A stretch of DNA of 64,000 bases from Acidimicrobiales bacterium. Lineage in GTDB: Bacteria > Actinomycetota > Acidimicrobiia > Acidimicrobiales > DATDAH01. The notes below the pieces were generated by a model that was given only the letters and a program-made list of their open reading frames with translations, ran no database searches and was not told where the DNA came from. Both the position numbers and the translations under genes were made by a program. Positions 1 through 6,628 of the stretch are shown piece after piece. Positions within the stretch are counted from its first letter, which is position 1, and each line of letters starts with the position of its first letter. The stretch spans positions 62,001-126,000 of the forward strand of contig JAEUJM010000032.1 in NCBI GenBank assembly GCA_016794585.1. Reading direction: 5' to 3'.

Positions 1-368
1 TCGCCGGCCTCGGCGCCGCCACCGTCGTGACCGCCCTGGTGGCGCTCGGCATGACCGTGGACCTCGACGACCTGCGCCACGCCAGCGCCGACGTCGTGTG
101 GCTCTCGGTCGTGCGCATGCTCGTGGCGCCGGCGTTCGCCCTGGGCCTGGCTCTCGTCCTCGGCATGGACGACGTGTTCTCGGCCGCCTTCGTGATCATC
201 TTCGCCCAACCCACGGCCAAGACCGTGTTCGTCCTCTCCGAGGACTCCGGCATCTTCACCAAGCCCGTCTCGGCCATCGTCACCCTCACGACGGTCTCGA
301 CCCTGGTGCTGCTGCCCGTGTGGATCCTGATCTGCGACCGGGTCTGGCCGTCGGCCTTCACCGGCTGA
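1..368 (+). CDS. AEC-type (auxin-efflux-like) membrane transporter, C-terminal end, truncated by window
   Basis: The reading frame is open from base 3, so the gene starts outside the window; about 121 residues are visible. The visible part has three to four hydrophobic membrane segments. The stretch around FAQPTAKTVFVLSEDSG, followed by a final long hydrophobic helix, resembles the last two helices of AEC-family carriers, where a conserved proline-containing segment precedes the terminal helices. It would export a small organic anion or auxin-like compound across the inner membrane. A bile-acid:sodium-symporter-type protein is the main alternative. It ends about 50 bases before the tRNA gene and is on the chromosomal side of the island insertion. 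Confidence 0.55.
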   Translation, partial: AGLGAATVVTALVALGMTVDLDDLRHASADVVWLSVVRMLVAPAFALGLALVLGMDDVFSAAFVIIFAQPTAKTVFVLSEDSGIFTKPVSAIVTLTTVSTLVLLPVWILICDRVWPSAFTG

Positions 369-419
369 CCGTTCCACTGGTGGCTCGGCGGCGACGGTCG
401 CCTAGACTGGCCGCTCCCT

Positions 420-493
420 GCGCTCGTAGCTCAATTGGATAGAGCATCTGACTACGGATCAGAAGGTTGGGGGTTCGAGTCCCTCCGAGCGCG
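420..493 (+). tRNA. tRNA-Arg (anticodon ACG)
   Basis: A full cloverleaf folds by eye. The acceptor stem GCGCTCG (420-426) pairs with CGAGCGC (486-492). A D-arm begins GCTC. The anticodon stem TCTGA/TCAGA (447-451 and 459-463) encloses the loop CTACGGA with anticodon ACG at 454-456. The T-arm is GGGGG-TTCGAGT-CCCTC at 469-485. The discriminator base is G and no CCA is encoded. The 3' half is the insertion site of two islands, and the left island end regenerates it, so the gene stays intact. Confidence 0.95.
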
Positions 494-496
494 CTG
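452..496 (+). repeat. att core copy 1 (attL), 3' half of tRNA-Arg
   Basis: This 45-bp segment runs from the anticodon loop to just past the tRNA end and recurs without mismatch at 4144-4188 and 21155-21199. Tyrosine integrases commonly recombine at tRNA 3' ends, and an identical partial tRNA copy marks the far end of the insertion. This copy belongs to the intact gene, so it is the left (chromosomal) junction. Confidence 0.93.
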
Positions 497-550
497 GAGT
501 CCCAGGTCACGGTCCTGTGGACTGATCTCTCCGGGGCTTCTTCCTCGACT

Positions 551-570
551 TGGCAATCCCTTGGCAATCC
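551..570 (+). repeat. Island 1 left arm-type repeats (TGGCAATCC x2)
   Basis: TGGCAATCC occurs at 551-559 and 562-570, spaced about one helical turn, just upstream of the integrase gene. The same paired motif recurs at the other end of island 1 (4019-4039) in the same orientation. Paired short repeats inside both ends of an integrated element are the usual layout of integrase arm-binding sites. The function is inferred. Confidence 0.6.
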
Positions 571-600
571 GACGGGCCTACGTGTCCGAGGAGGATTGCC

Positions 601-1755
601 ATGCGAGGCCACATCCAGCAGCGAGGGAAGACGAGTTGGCGGGTCAAGGTCTTCATCGGCCGTGATGCCTCGGGTGTCCGGCGCTACGTCGAGCGCACGG
701 TTCGGGGGACACGCCGGGAGGCGGAGCGGGAGCTGAGCCGCTTGCTCGTGGAGGTCGACGAGGGCCGCCACGCCGCAGCGGCACCGATCACTTTCGGCGA
801 GCTGCTCGACCGCTGGCTCGACGTGAAGCGCCGGCTGGTCGAGCCCAAGACGATCGAGTCCTACGAGTGGGTGGCGCGGAAGTATGTCCGTCCGGCGCTG
901 GGTGAGCGCAAGGTGGCGTCGCTGCGCCCGATCGACCTCGACGAGCTCTACAGCGAGCTGCACGGCCGAGGCCTGTCGGCTCGGACGGTGAGGATCTGCC
1001 ACACGGTGATCCGCCAGGCGCTCGAGCAGGCACGACGCTGGGGGTTGATCGCCCGGAACCCAGCCGTCGATGCGACGCCTCCGACGCAGCGCCGGAGAGA
1101 GATCGTGCCGCCTACGGTCGAGCAGGTCCAGACGCTCCTGGAGGCGGCGGAAGCCGAGGATCAGGACTTCGCGGCGTACCTGTGGGTGCTGGCCGCGACG
1201 GGGTGCCGACGAGGCGAGGCATGCGCCCTGCGGTGGACCGATGTCGATCTCGAGCGTGCGGAGGTGGCGATCCGCCGGTCGATCTCCCAGGTGAAGGGCG
1301 AGCTGCGGGAGAAGGACACCAAGACCCACCAGTCCCGCCGGGTAGCGATCGACGAGCAGACCGTCGCCGTCCTCCGAGCGGTTCGCCTGCGAGCGAGGGG
1401 GCGGTTCCTGGCGCTCGGTGAGCGCTTGGCGGACGACGCGGTGCTGTTCAGCGACGCCGAGGGTCGCCCGTGGCGCCCGGACGTCTGCACCAATCGCTTC
1501 GCCCGCCTGCGGGCGGGGGTGGGGCTGGAGAAGGTGCGCCTACACGACCTGCGCCACTTCGTGGCGACGGTCCTGGGTGGTGCCGGGGTCCCGATCGCGA
1601 CGATAAGCGGGCGCCTGGGCCACAGCGAGAACGCCACGACCCTGAACCTGTACACCCACGTGATGCCAGCCACTGATCAGGCAGCAGCGGTGTACCTCGG
1701 CAGCATCCTCAGCGAAATCCGTCGCACCACTGGCACCAGCGGTCCGCCACGCTGA
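601..1755 (+). CDS. Tyrosine recombinase (phage-type integrase) of island 1
   Basis: A 384-residue site-specific recombinase that would integrate and excise island 1 at tRNA-Arg. Residues 1-60 are an AP2-like/arm-binding N-terminus. Residues 62-160 form the SAM-like core-binding domain. Residues 165-380 are the catalytic domain with the complete set: R203 in TGCRRGE, K241, H315 and R318 in HDLRH, H341 in LGHSE and nucleophile Y351. The ATG at 601 is chosen because a strong GAGGAGG lies at 588-594; an earlier in-frame ATG lacks this. The gene points away from attL, the normal arrangement for tRNA-targeting integrases. Integrase 2 shares the att core but differs clearly in sequence. Confidence 0.95.
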   Translation: MRGHIQQRGKTSWRVKVFIGRDASGVRRYVERTVRGTRREAERELSRLLVEVDEGRHAAAAPITFGELLDRWLDVKRRLVEPKTIESYEWVARKYVRPALGERKVASLRPIDLDELYSELHGRGLSARTVRICHTVIRQALEQARRWGLIARNPAVDATPPTQRRREIVPPTVEQVQTLLEAAEAEDQDFAAYLWVLAATGCRRGEACALRWTDVDLERAEVAIRRSISQVKGELREKDTKTHQSRRVAIDEQTVAVLRAVRLRARGRFLALGERLADDAVLFSDAEGRPWRPDVCTNRFARLRAGVGLEKVRLHDLRHFVATVLGGAGVPIATISGRLGHSENATTLNLYTHVMPATDQAAAVYLGSILSEIRRTTGTSGPPR

Positions 1756-1917
1756 GCGAACGCCTAAGCAAGAGGTCCGGCGCGCACACATTGACAGGTT
1801 CCCCTACGGGAAACCTGCCGCCTCCCGCGCGACCTCCCGGACGCCGCCGAGCGTGGTGGACGAGACGGACTGACGATCGCCCGCGCATTCCTGGCCGTCC
1901 ACGAGGCCTACGAGGGC

Positions 1918-2223
1918 ATGAGCACCAACCAACCCCTGACCCTCACTGTCGAACAAGCCGCCGAGGTCCTCGGCGTCGGCCGCTCAACCGCCTACGAGCT
2001 CGTCCGCAGCGGCGACCTCAAGTGCATCCGTCTCCGCCGCCGCATCGTCGTCCCGGTCGCCCACCTCGCCGATTCCCTCGGTGTCGACCGATCTGCAGTG
2101 TGGACGGCGCTGAGCGAGGGGACGGACGTGCTGGCGAGTCCGGCATGTGACACGCCGTCCGAGACGGCCCCGCCCCGCCGGAAGCCGAGGTTCGCGGTCG
2201 AGACTCCGACGCTGTTCGGATGA
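1918..2223 (+). CDS. Excisionase-like helix-turn-helix protein of island 1
   Basis: A 101-residue protein. Residues 8-60 form a MerR/Xis-type winged helix: LTVEQAAEVLGVGRSTAYEL followed by a short basic stretch and IVVPVAHLADSLG. This fits the helix-turn-helix excisionase family, which reads one helix-turn-helix and directs integrase toward excision. The C-terminal 40 residues are polar and probably disordered. It lies 160 bases after the integrase on the same strand, matching an int-xis unit. Whether it acts as excisionase or only as a regulator cannot be decided from sequence. Confidence 0.8.
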   Translation: MSTNQPLTLTVEQAAEVLGVGRSTAYELVRSGDLKCIRLRRRIVVPVAHLADSLGVDRSAVWTALSEGTDVLASPACDTPSETAPPRRKPRFAVETPTLFG

Positions 2224-2345
2224 CACTCGATCCGGCGACTCGGTCCTCGCACCTTCAGCGAGAGGTCGGTCAGGCCCCCACGCAGATACAAGCGTGCCAC
2301 AAGGACAATCCACTGCGCGCGATCGGCACCGCTATCCGGGTCTCG

Positions 2346-2729
2346 TCAGGTGTCTGCCGACCCGGAGAGGTGCTGCCGGGCAGCGGTCCAGGCTCGCTCG
2401 AACTCATCGGAGCTGACCTGTTGACCGGGGTAGTCAGGACCCCACTCGTGGAGACTTCCCTCGGCGAGTCCACCAAACCTCTGCTCGTACGCGATCGTCG
2501 CTGGAGTCGCTGCCTGTCGGACCCAGCCCTGAGCCTCCCACCACTCGGCCGCGCTCGCCGCTGCTATTGGCGTCTGGTCCGGTCCGGCCAACTCGACCTG
2601 ACGGAGCACGTTCCCCTCAACGTTCATCTCGAATAGGAAGACCATTGGTGCGCCCTCGACGTCGCCCTCCTCCCAGACCGCGCGGTCCCATCGAACAGGA
2701 CGAAGGTCGAGTTCCACTCGGTCAGCCAT
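2346..2729 (-). CDS. Orphan protein of unknown function, island 1
   Basis: A 127-residue acidic protein that I do not recognise. It opens MADRVELDLRPVRWDRAVWE and contains a tryptophan-rich central part (SAAEWWEAQGWVRQ). The internal ATG at 2729 is preferred over an upstream TTG at 2756, although neither has a convincing ribosome site. It is the only gene on the minus strand of island 1, so it has its own promoter. Soluble, with no signal peptide or membrane helix. Codon usage is GC-rich and gene-like. The shape recalls small immunity- or DUF6881-like proteins, but that is a guess. Confidence 0.5.
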   Translation of the reverse strand: MADRVELDLRPVRWDRAVWEEGDVEGAPMVFLFEMNVEGNVLRQVELAGPDQTPIAAASAAEWWEAQGWVRQAATPATIAYEQRFGGLAEGSLHEWGPDYPGQQVSSDEFERAWTAARQHLSGSADT

Positions 2730-3021
2730 CGCCCGAGATTGCCGGATCGCGAGCAAGTCTGCATGCCGCCTGTCGCTCCGGTCGGGGAAGACCGCACCCC
2801 AGTTTCACCGGTGGCGACGGTCGTCGGGTGGCACCCGGACCCCGCCACACCCGACATCTCGCCGCGGCTGCCGATGCGATAAGCGCTCTCGGGACGGTCG
2901 CCGCATGTGCGATCGCCATCTCGGAGCGGGTCGGCCCTTCGGATCGGGCACGCTGTAGGGGTGGGTCGCTACGAACTATGGGTCAGCCAGGAGGGTGACG
3001 GGTGGCGGGCCATGTGGCAGC

Positions 3022-3318
3022 GTGACTGACGACGAGGCCTTGGCTGGCATCGAGGAGGTCGTCCGCAGGTCCGCCGCGCTCTACGAGCGACTTGGGCCGC
3101 TCGTGTGGAGTGAGGATGCTGACCCGGAAAAGGTCGCACAGCTGCGGAGCGAGATCGAAGGTGCGGCGGCCGACTGGTACGTCGTGCACGAGGGTGCTCC
3201 AAGGGTGTGGGACTTGACGAGGCGAGGCGAGTGGCCGGCGATGTTGGCGACGCTCAGCTCGGAAGACCGAGCCAGGCTCGAGGCCTTCCTCGGTGGCCTA
3301 CGAGAAGGGTCCTCGTAG
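3022..3318 (+). CDS. Small protein of unknown function, island 1
   Basis: About 98 residues, acidic and largely helical, containing EEVVRRSAALYERLGPLVW and ending RLEAFLGGLREGSS. No family recognised. The GTG at 3022 is used; an upstream in-frame GTG at 2995 is also possible and sits almost on top of GGAGG. It ends 10 bases before the antitoxin gene and is colinear with the VapB/VapC-like pair, so the three may be cotranscribed. No membrane segment or signal peptide. Confidence 0.45.
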   Translation: MTDDEALAGIEEVVRRSAALYERLGPLVWSEDADPEKVAQLRSEIEGAAADWYVVHEGAPRVWDLTRRGEWPAMLATLSSEDRARLEAFLGGLREGSS

Positions 3319-3328
3319 ACTGGCCGCC

Positions 3329-3580
3329 ATGCCGATGACCGTCGATCTGCCGCCCGATGTGGTGCGCCGGCTCGAAGCCGAGGCCGCGCGGCGTGGCGTC
3401 GTGGTGGACCAGGTCATCGCTGAGCTGGCCGCAGGGCTGCCGGAGGATGGAGCGGACGCACCGACGCGGTCTCAGCGATTGAGCTTCATCGGGATCGGTG
3501 CCTCCGGTGACACCCGGCCGTTCGACAGTCGTCGCGAGCGGGACGAGCTCGCCAGCCGCAAGCTCGCCGACGGCATCTGA
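3329..3580 (+). CDS. VapB-like antitoxin (ribbon-helix-helix type)
   Basis: An 83-residue protein beginning MPMTVDLPPDVVRRLEAEAA, a typical ribbon-helix-helix opening (beta strand, helix, turn, helix through about residue 40). A polar tail follows with SFIGIGASGDTRPFDSR and ends in a toxin-wrapping helix. It would neutralise the PIN toxin encoded 12 bases downstream and repress their shared promoter. The order antitoxin-toxin and the short spacing are standard for VapBC. Confidence 0.8.
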   Translation: MPMTVDLPPDVVRRLEAEAARRGVVVDQVIAELAAGLPEDGADAPTRSQRLSFIGIGASGDTRPFDSRRERDELASRKLADGI

Positions 3581-3592
3581 TCGACGCGGCCC

Positions 3593-4000
3593 ATGCTGCT
3601 GGTCGACACGAACATCCTCGTCGCCGCAGCAGACATCTCGACTCCCGAGCACGCTGCGTGCGCCGCGGTGCTCGACGAGCACGCTGACCTCCTCGTGCCG
3701 ACGCCGGTGGCCGTCGAGACCGCGTGGATGATCGAGTCCCGCCTTGGTGCCGAGGCGGAAGCAACGTTCGTCGATGCGATCGCGACCGGTGAGATCGAGG
3801 TCGTCGACCTCACCGCGGACGACTGGGCCCGCTGCCGGGACCTGATCGTCCAGTACGCCGACCTACGCCTGGGGCTGGTCGACGCGTCGGTCGTGGCCGT
3901 GGCCGAGCGTCTGAAGGTCACGACGGTCGCCACGCTCAATCGCCGGGACTTTGCCGTCGTGCGCCCAGCGCACTGCGACGCCCTCACACTGGTCCCGTGA
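3593..4000 (+). CDS. VapC-like PIN-domain ribonuclease toxin
   Basis: A 135-residue PIN domain. The first acidic residue is in MLLVDTNILVAAAD (D5), the second in VETAWMIESR (E42), and the third and fourth lie in LRLGLVDASVVAVAERL with a later NRRDF. These are the expected metal-binding acids of a VapC endoribonuclease that cuts tRNA or rRNA. It follows the antitoxin gene and is the last gene of island 1, 143 bases before the internal att copy. The pair probably stabilises the island by post-segregational killing. Confidence 0.88.
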   Translation: MLLVDTNILVAAADISTPEHAACAAVLDEHADLLVPTPVAVETAWMIESRLGAEAEATFVDAIATGEIEVVDLTADDWARCRDLIVQYADLRLGLVDASVVAVAERLKVTTVATLNRRDFAVVRPAHCDALTLVP

Positions 4001-4018
4001 CCTGACGCCTCCAAGAGT

Positions 4019-4039
4019 CGGCAATCCCTGTGGCAATCC
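4019..4039 (+). repeat. Island 1 right arm-type repeats (GGCAATCC x2)
   Basis: CGGCAATCC at 4019-4027 and TGGCAATCC at 4031-4039, the same motif, orientation and about one-turn spacing as at 551-570. It lies between the VapC stop codon and the internal att core and supports 4144-4188 as the right boundary of island 1. Nothing else is seen in the rest of the 4001-4299 gap apart from the att core and the island 2 repeats. Confidence 0.6.
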
Positions 4040-4143
4040 ACGCGGCGTCACGGACCCGGATTCCGTAGCACCCGCCGGACCCGAACCCCCGCCAGACCGG
4101 GTAGAACGGGACTCACAACAGCAGACGGACCCGTCGGGACCGC

Positions 4144-4188
4144 CTACGGATCAGAAGGTTGGGGGTTCGAGTCCCTCCGAGCGCGCTG
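4144..4188 (+). repeat. att core copy 2 (junction between islands 1 and 2)
   Basis: Exact 45-bp copy of tRNA-Arg positions 452-496. The 5' half of the tRNA is absent, so it is not a tRNA gene. The match to copy 3 runs three bases further (CAT) than the match to copy 1, and CCAGGTC follows shortly after all three copies. It is the right end of island 1 and the left end of island 2. Confidence 0.93.
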
Positions 4189-4245
4189 CATACTTCCAGG
4201 TCAGAGCTACATTTGCCCGGGCAGCACCACGGATCGCCCTCGCCG

Positions 4246-4300
4246 TGAGAACCAAATGAGAACCGGGGGCCGCACAAACCGGTTCTCACGGAGGTTCTCA
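4246..4300. repeat. Island 2 left arm-type repeats: TGAGAACC x2 and inverted GGTTCTCA x2
   Basis: TGAGAACC at 4246-4253 and 4257-4264, then its reverse complement GGTTCTCA at 4281-4288 and 4293-4300. The last copy overlaps the GGAGG ribosome site region and ends on the A of the integrase start codon, so protein bound here could also block integrase synthesis. The direct pair recurs at 21016-21035 near the right end. Integrase binding is inferred. Confidence 0.65.
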
Positions 4301-5469
4301 TGCCCAAGCTCCAGGGCGTCTACCGGGCCGACAACGGCTCGTGGTACTTCAAGGCCACCCTCGGTCGCGACCCGCTGAGCGGCAAGCGGCTCCAGGTCAC
4401 CAAGCGGGGATTCCCCACCGCCACCGACGCATCCCGCGCCCGCCGCGATCTGCTCGAGCAAGCCGACGACCGTGGCCTGCCGACGGTGGAGGGGTCGATG
4501 ACCGTGGACGAGTTGCTCGACCTGTACCTCGATGGGATCGATGCCGACGGCCGCCTCTCGCCCAAGACCCGCTACGACTACCGCCGCAACGCGGACGCGT
4601 ACGTGCGGCCGTGGCTCGGCCGGCACCGGGTCCGCGCGCTGACTCCGGAGGTGGTTCTCGCGTGGCAGCGCCAGTTGAGCGCAGGGACTGGCACCAAGCG
4701 CGGCAAGCCGCTTGCCCCGAACACGGTCCGTCTGGCGAGGGCCTCACTGGCCGGCGCGGTCGGTCTGGCGGTGAAGCTCGGGCTGCTGCGTACGAACCCG
4801 CTGACCTCGGTGCCTCGCCCCAAGGCTCGGCGGTCGACCCCGTGGCACTGGTCCCCCGAGCAGGCCCGAGCATTCTTGGCGTCCCAGGCCGGCGACCGGC
4901 TGTATCCGCTGTGGGCGTTCCTGCTCTGCTCCGGGCTCCGTATCGGTGAGCTGGTCTGGCTGCGTTGGCCCAACGTCGACCTCGATCGCCGCCGGGTCCG
5001 CATCGTCGAGTTCGCCACCTCACTGGGCTGGGACCTCGTCGCCTCCGACGGCAAGAGCGTCACCTCGAGACGCATCATCGACCTCGACGACAGCCTGGTC
5101 CAGGTCCTGCGCGCGCAGGCGCACCAGCAGCGCTTCGAGGCCCGAGCGCCGGGCTACGAGGCCACCGAGTACGTGTTCACCAAGCCCGCCGGTGGCTCGT
5201 ACCACCCCCAGCACCTGTCCAAGACCCTCGCCGACCTGTCAGTGGCCGCTGGGCTCCCTCGCCTCACCGCCCACGGGCTGCGCCACACCAGCGCCACCCT
5301 CATGCTCGACCAGGGCGTCGCCCCCAAGGTGGCCGCCGAGCGCCTCGGTCACGCTGATCCGACCTTGTTCGTGAACCTCTACAGCCACGTCACCCCGACG
5401 ATGCAGCGAGACGCCGCCGACGCCATCGGCGCCGCCCTCTTCGGCGACGAGGACGCCGCGGCGGGATAG
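4300..5469 (+). CDS. Tyrosine recombinase (phage-type integrase) of island 2
   Basis: A 389-residue integrase. Residues 1-60 are the arm-binding domain (VYRADNGSWYFKATLG). Residues 65-170 are core-binding. Residues 180-380 are catalytic with R214 in SGLRIGE, K252, H325 and R328 in HGLRHT, H351 in LGHAD and Y361. The ATG at 4300 has GGAGG at 4290-4294. It uses the same tRNA core as integrase 1, but the sequence is only distantly similar and the flanking repeats differ, so it is a second, independent recombinase. The gene reads inward from the left end of island 2. Confidence 0.95.
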   Translation: MPKLQGVYRADNGSWYFKATLGRDPLSGKRLQVTKRGFPTATDASRARRDLLEQADDRGLPTVEGSMTVDELLDLYLDGIDADGRLSPKTRYDYRRNADAYVRPWLGRHRVRALTPEVVLAWQRQLSAGTGTKRGKPLAPNTVRLARASLAGAVGLAVKLGLLRTNPLTSVPRPKARRSTPWHWSPEQARAFLASQAGDRLYPLWAFLLCSGLRIGELVWLRWPNVDLDRRRVRIVEFATSLGWDLVASDGKSVTSRRIIDLDDSLVQVLRAQAHQQRFEARAPGYEATEYVFTKPAGGSYHPQHLSKTLADLSVAAGLPRLTAHGLRHTSATLMLDQGVAPKVAAERLGHADPTLFVNLYSHVTPTMQRDAADAIGAALFGDEDAAAG

Positions 5470-5493
5470 GCGCCGCTCGGCACCTCGTGGAGC

Positions 5494-5742
5494 TCAGTCG
5501 GTCGCTCTGCGCCGCAGGTCGTTGCGTGCTCCGCTGGCCGGAACATGGGAACGCTGCAGCCACGTCTCGATCTCGTCAGGGTCGAAGCGCAGCAGGTGGC
5601 CCCATTTGAAGAACGGGATGCGCCGTTCCTGAACGAGGCGGCGGACGTGGCGCACCGAGACGCCGAGAAGGTCGGCGACCTCAGCGATCGACATCAGCGG
5701 GCGCTGGCCCCCTGATGCGGTGGGGTTGTCTGCGTCGTTCAC
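5494..5742 (-). CDS. Excisionase-like helix-turn-helix protein of island 2
   Basis: An 82-residue protein starting from a GTG at 5742 that is preceded by GGAGGTG four bases upstream. The core MSIAEVADLLGVSVRHVRRL with FFKWGHLLRFDPDEIETWL is the winged-helix excisionase fold. It is convergent with integrase 2, ending 24 bases from it. Its upstream region holds a promoter-like block shared with the relaxase gene (see 5774-5795), suggesting excision and mobilisation genes are expressed together. A longer upstream reading frame exists, but its extra residues look non-coding. Confidence 0.82.
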   Translation of the reverse strand: MNDADNPTASGGQRPLMSIAEVADLLGVSVRHVRRLVQERRIPFFKWGHLLRFDPDEIETWLQRSHVPASGARNDLRRRATD

Positions 5743-5773
5743 GGTGCACCTCCATGACCGGCTGTTGTCCATG

Positions 5774-5795
5774 TAGGCCGTTGAGGACACGAAAA
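5774..5795 (-). promoter_or_regulatory. Promoter-like block shared with the relaxase gene (CAACGGCCTA)
   Basis: Read on the minus strand, TTTTCG is followed after about 14 bases by CAACGGCC-TACATG. The relaxase gene has GTTTCG, a similar spacer and CAACGGCC-TATAGA at 10674-10696. The shared ten bases plus a -10-like TAnnnT ending suggest a common promoter or operator for the excisionase-like and relaxase genes. About 32 bases separate it from the GTG at 5742. Confidence 0.4.
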
Positions 5796-6122
5796 CTGCG
5801 CGGCCTGGCACCGGGTCGGCAGGTGCATTCCAATACCGGAGCGAGCGGGATGGTCGGGGGCGGTCCACCGCGTGGAGGATCAGGTCAGGCTTCGTCGGGC
5901 CTGCCGCTCAGGAAGTCGTTCCTGGCGCCAGTCCGGAGATTGATGATCGGTTCACAAGCGAAAGCCCGGAGCGCTGGTGGTGCCCAGCCGATGGAGAACC
6001 CGCTACGCGGTTACACCGACCACTGCCAGCCGTATGAGGCGGCCCGAGCCGGTCGTCGCGTGCCGGCCCACGATGATCTGCCTGATCCGGGTCCGCCGGT
6101 GGCGAGTCGGTACGGTCTTGGC
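5796..6122. other. Gene-free stretch between excisionase-like and PemK/MazF genes
   Basis: About 330 bases with no convincing gene on either strand. In particular I see no antitoxin-like reading frame in front of the toxin at 6123. Open frames crossing this stretch have atypical composition and no ribosome sites. It must contain the promoter of the toxin gene; none is clear. Confidence 0.4.
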
Positions 6123-6512
6123 GTGGCTGTTGTGCCGGTGGAGCGGGGAGACGTCGTGTGGGTTTGCCTGGTCGGTGCGCTCGGCGTGGAGAAGAAGGGC
6201 CATGACCCCAACGACCCGCTCAGCGAGCGGCCATGCCTGGTGGTCCAGAACAACGGGGGCAACGCGGGCAGCCCGCTGACGATCGTCGCACCGATCACCG
6301 ACGCCGGCGCCTACAAGGGCTACCCGGCCCAGGTCCAGGTTCCCGCCAGTGAGCTCGGCCCGGGCGGCAAGGACTCCGTCGTCGAGTGCGGACACATCCG
6401 CTCGATCGATCGGGATCACCGCATCAACGCCGCGCGCGGTGTGGTGGCGCACCTTCCGGCCTCCAGGATGGAATCGGTGGACAAGGCCCTGGAGGCGAGC
6501 CTCGGGCTCTAG
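6123..6512 (+). CDS. PemK/MazF-family toxin, apparently without antitoxin
   Basis: A 129-residue protein: VERGDVVWVCLVGALGVEKK, RPCLVVQNNGGNAGSPLTIV and a final helix SRMESVDKALEASLGL match the PemK/MazF SH3-like barrel. In this fold the Arg-Pro-Val/Leu-Val-Val strand and the following Asn loop bind RNA. Such toxins cut mRNA in the cytoplasm. Compared with typical MazF (about 110 residues) it has a short charged insertion (KKGHDPNDPLSE). The start is uncertain; GTG at 6123 or 6132 would fit. No antitoxin gene is adjacent on either side, so it may be unpaired or neutralised by a distant partner. Confidence 0.75.
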   Translation: MAVVPVERGDVVWVCLVGALGVEKKGHDPNDPLSERPCLVVQNNGGNAGSPLTIVAPITDAGAYKGYPAQVQVPASELGPGGKDSVVECGHIRSIDRDHRINAARGVVAHLPASRMESVDKALEASLGL

Positions 6513-6628
6513 TGGGAGGTTGCCGACGAGGCGACGCAGCTTCGCGCCGCGAATCCGGGCCGGCGCGTCGCAGGGGTAGGCGCCCAGCCCGACCGGTCGC
6601 TGCGGTCTCCCCGGTCGCGGCTCGCCGG

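Larger units (their letters stand above)
497..4188. mobile_element. Genomic island 1 (about 3.7 kb) integrated in tRNA-Arg
   Basis: Bounded by 45-bp att cores at 452-496 and 4144-4188. It carries, in order: a tyrosine integrase next to attL, an excisionase-like HTH protein, an orphan gene on the opposite strand, a small orphan gene, and a VapB/VapC-type pair next to the right end. Short repeats of TGGCAATCC lie near both ends. There is no relaxase, replication gene or phage structural gene, so it is a small integrative element stabilised by a toxin-antitoxin pair. It probably relies on other elements to move. Confidence 0.88.

Noticed and set aside
435-1329. Small frames overlapping the tRNA and integrase 1 gene
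   Set aside because: They overlap the tRNA or the integrase in other frames and carry no ribosome site or domain.
4144-4188. Possible second tRNA-Arg gene (also 21155-21199)
   Set aside because: Only the anticodon loop to 3' end is present; the D-arm and 5' acceptor strand are absent, so these are att copies.
551-4300. Repeats at island ends as a CRISPR array
   Set aside because: They occur as isolated pairs of 8-9 bases without regular spacers and without cas genes.
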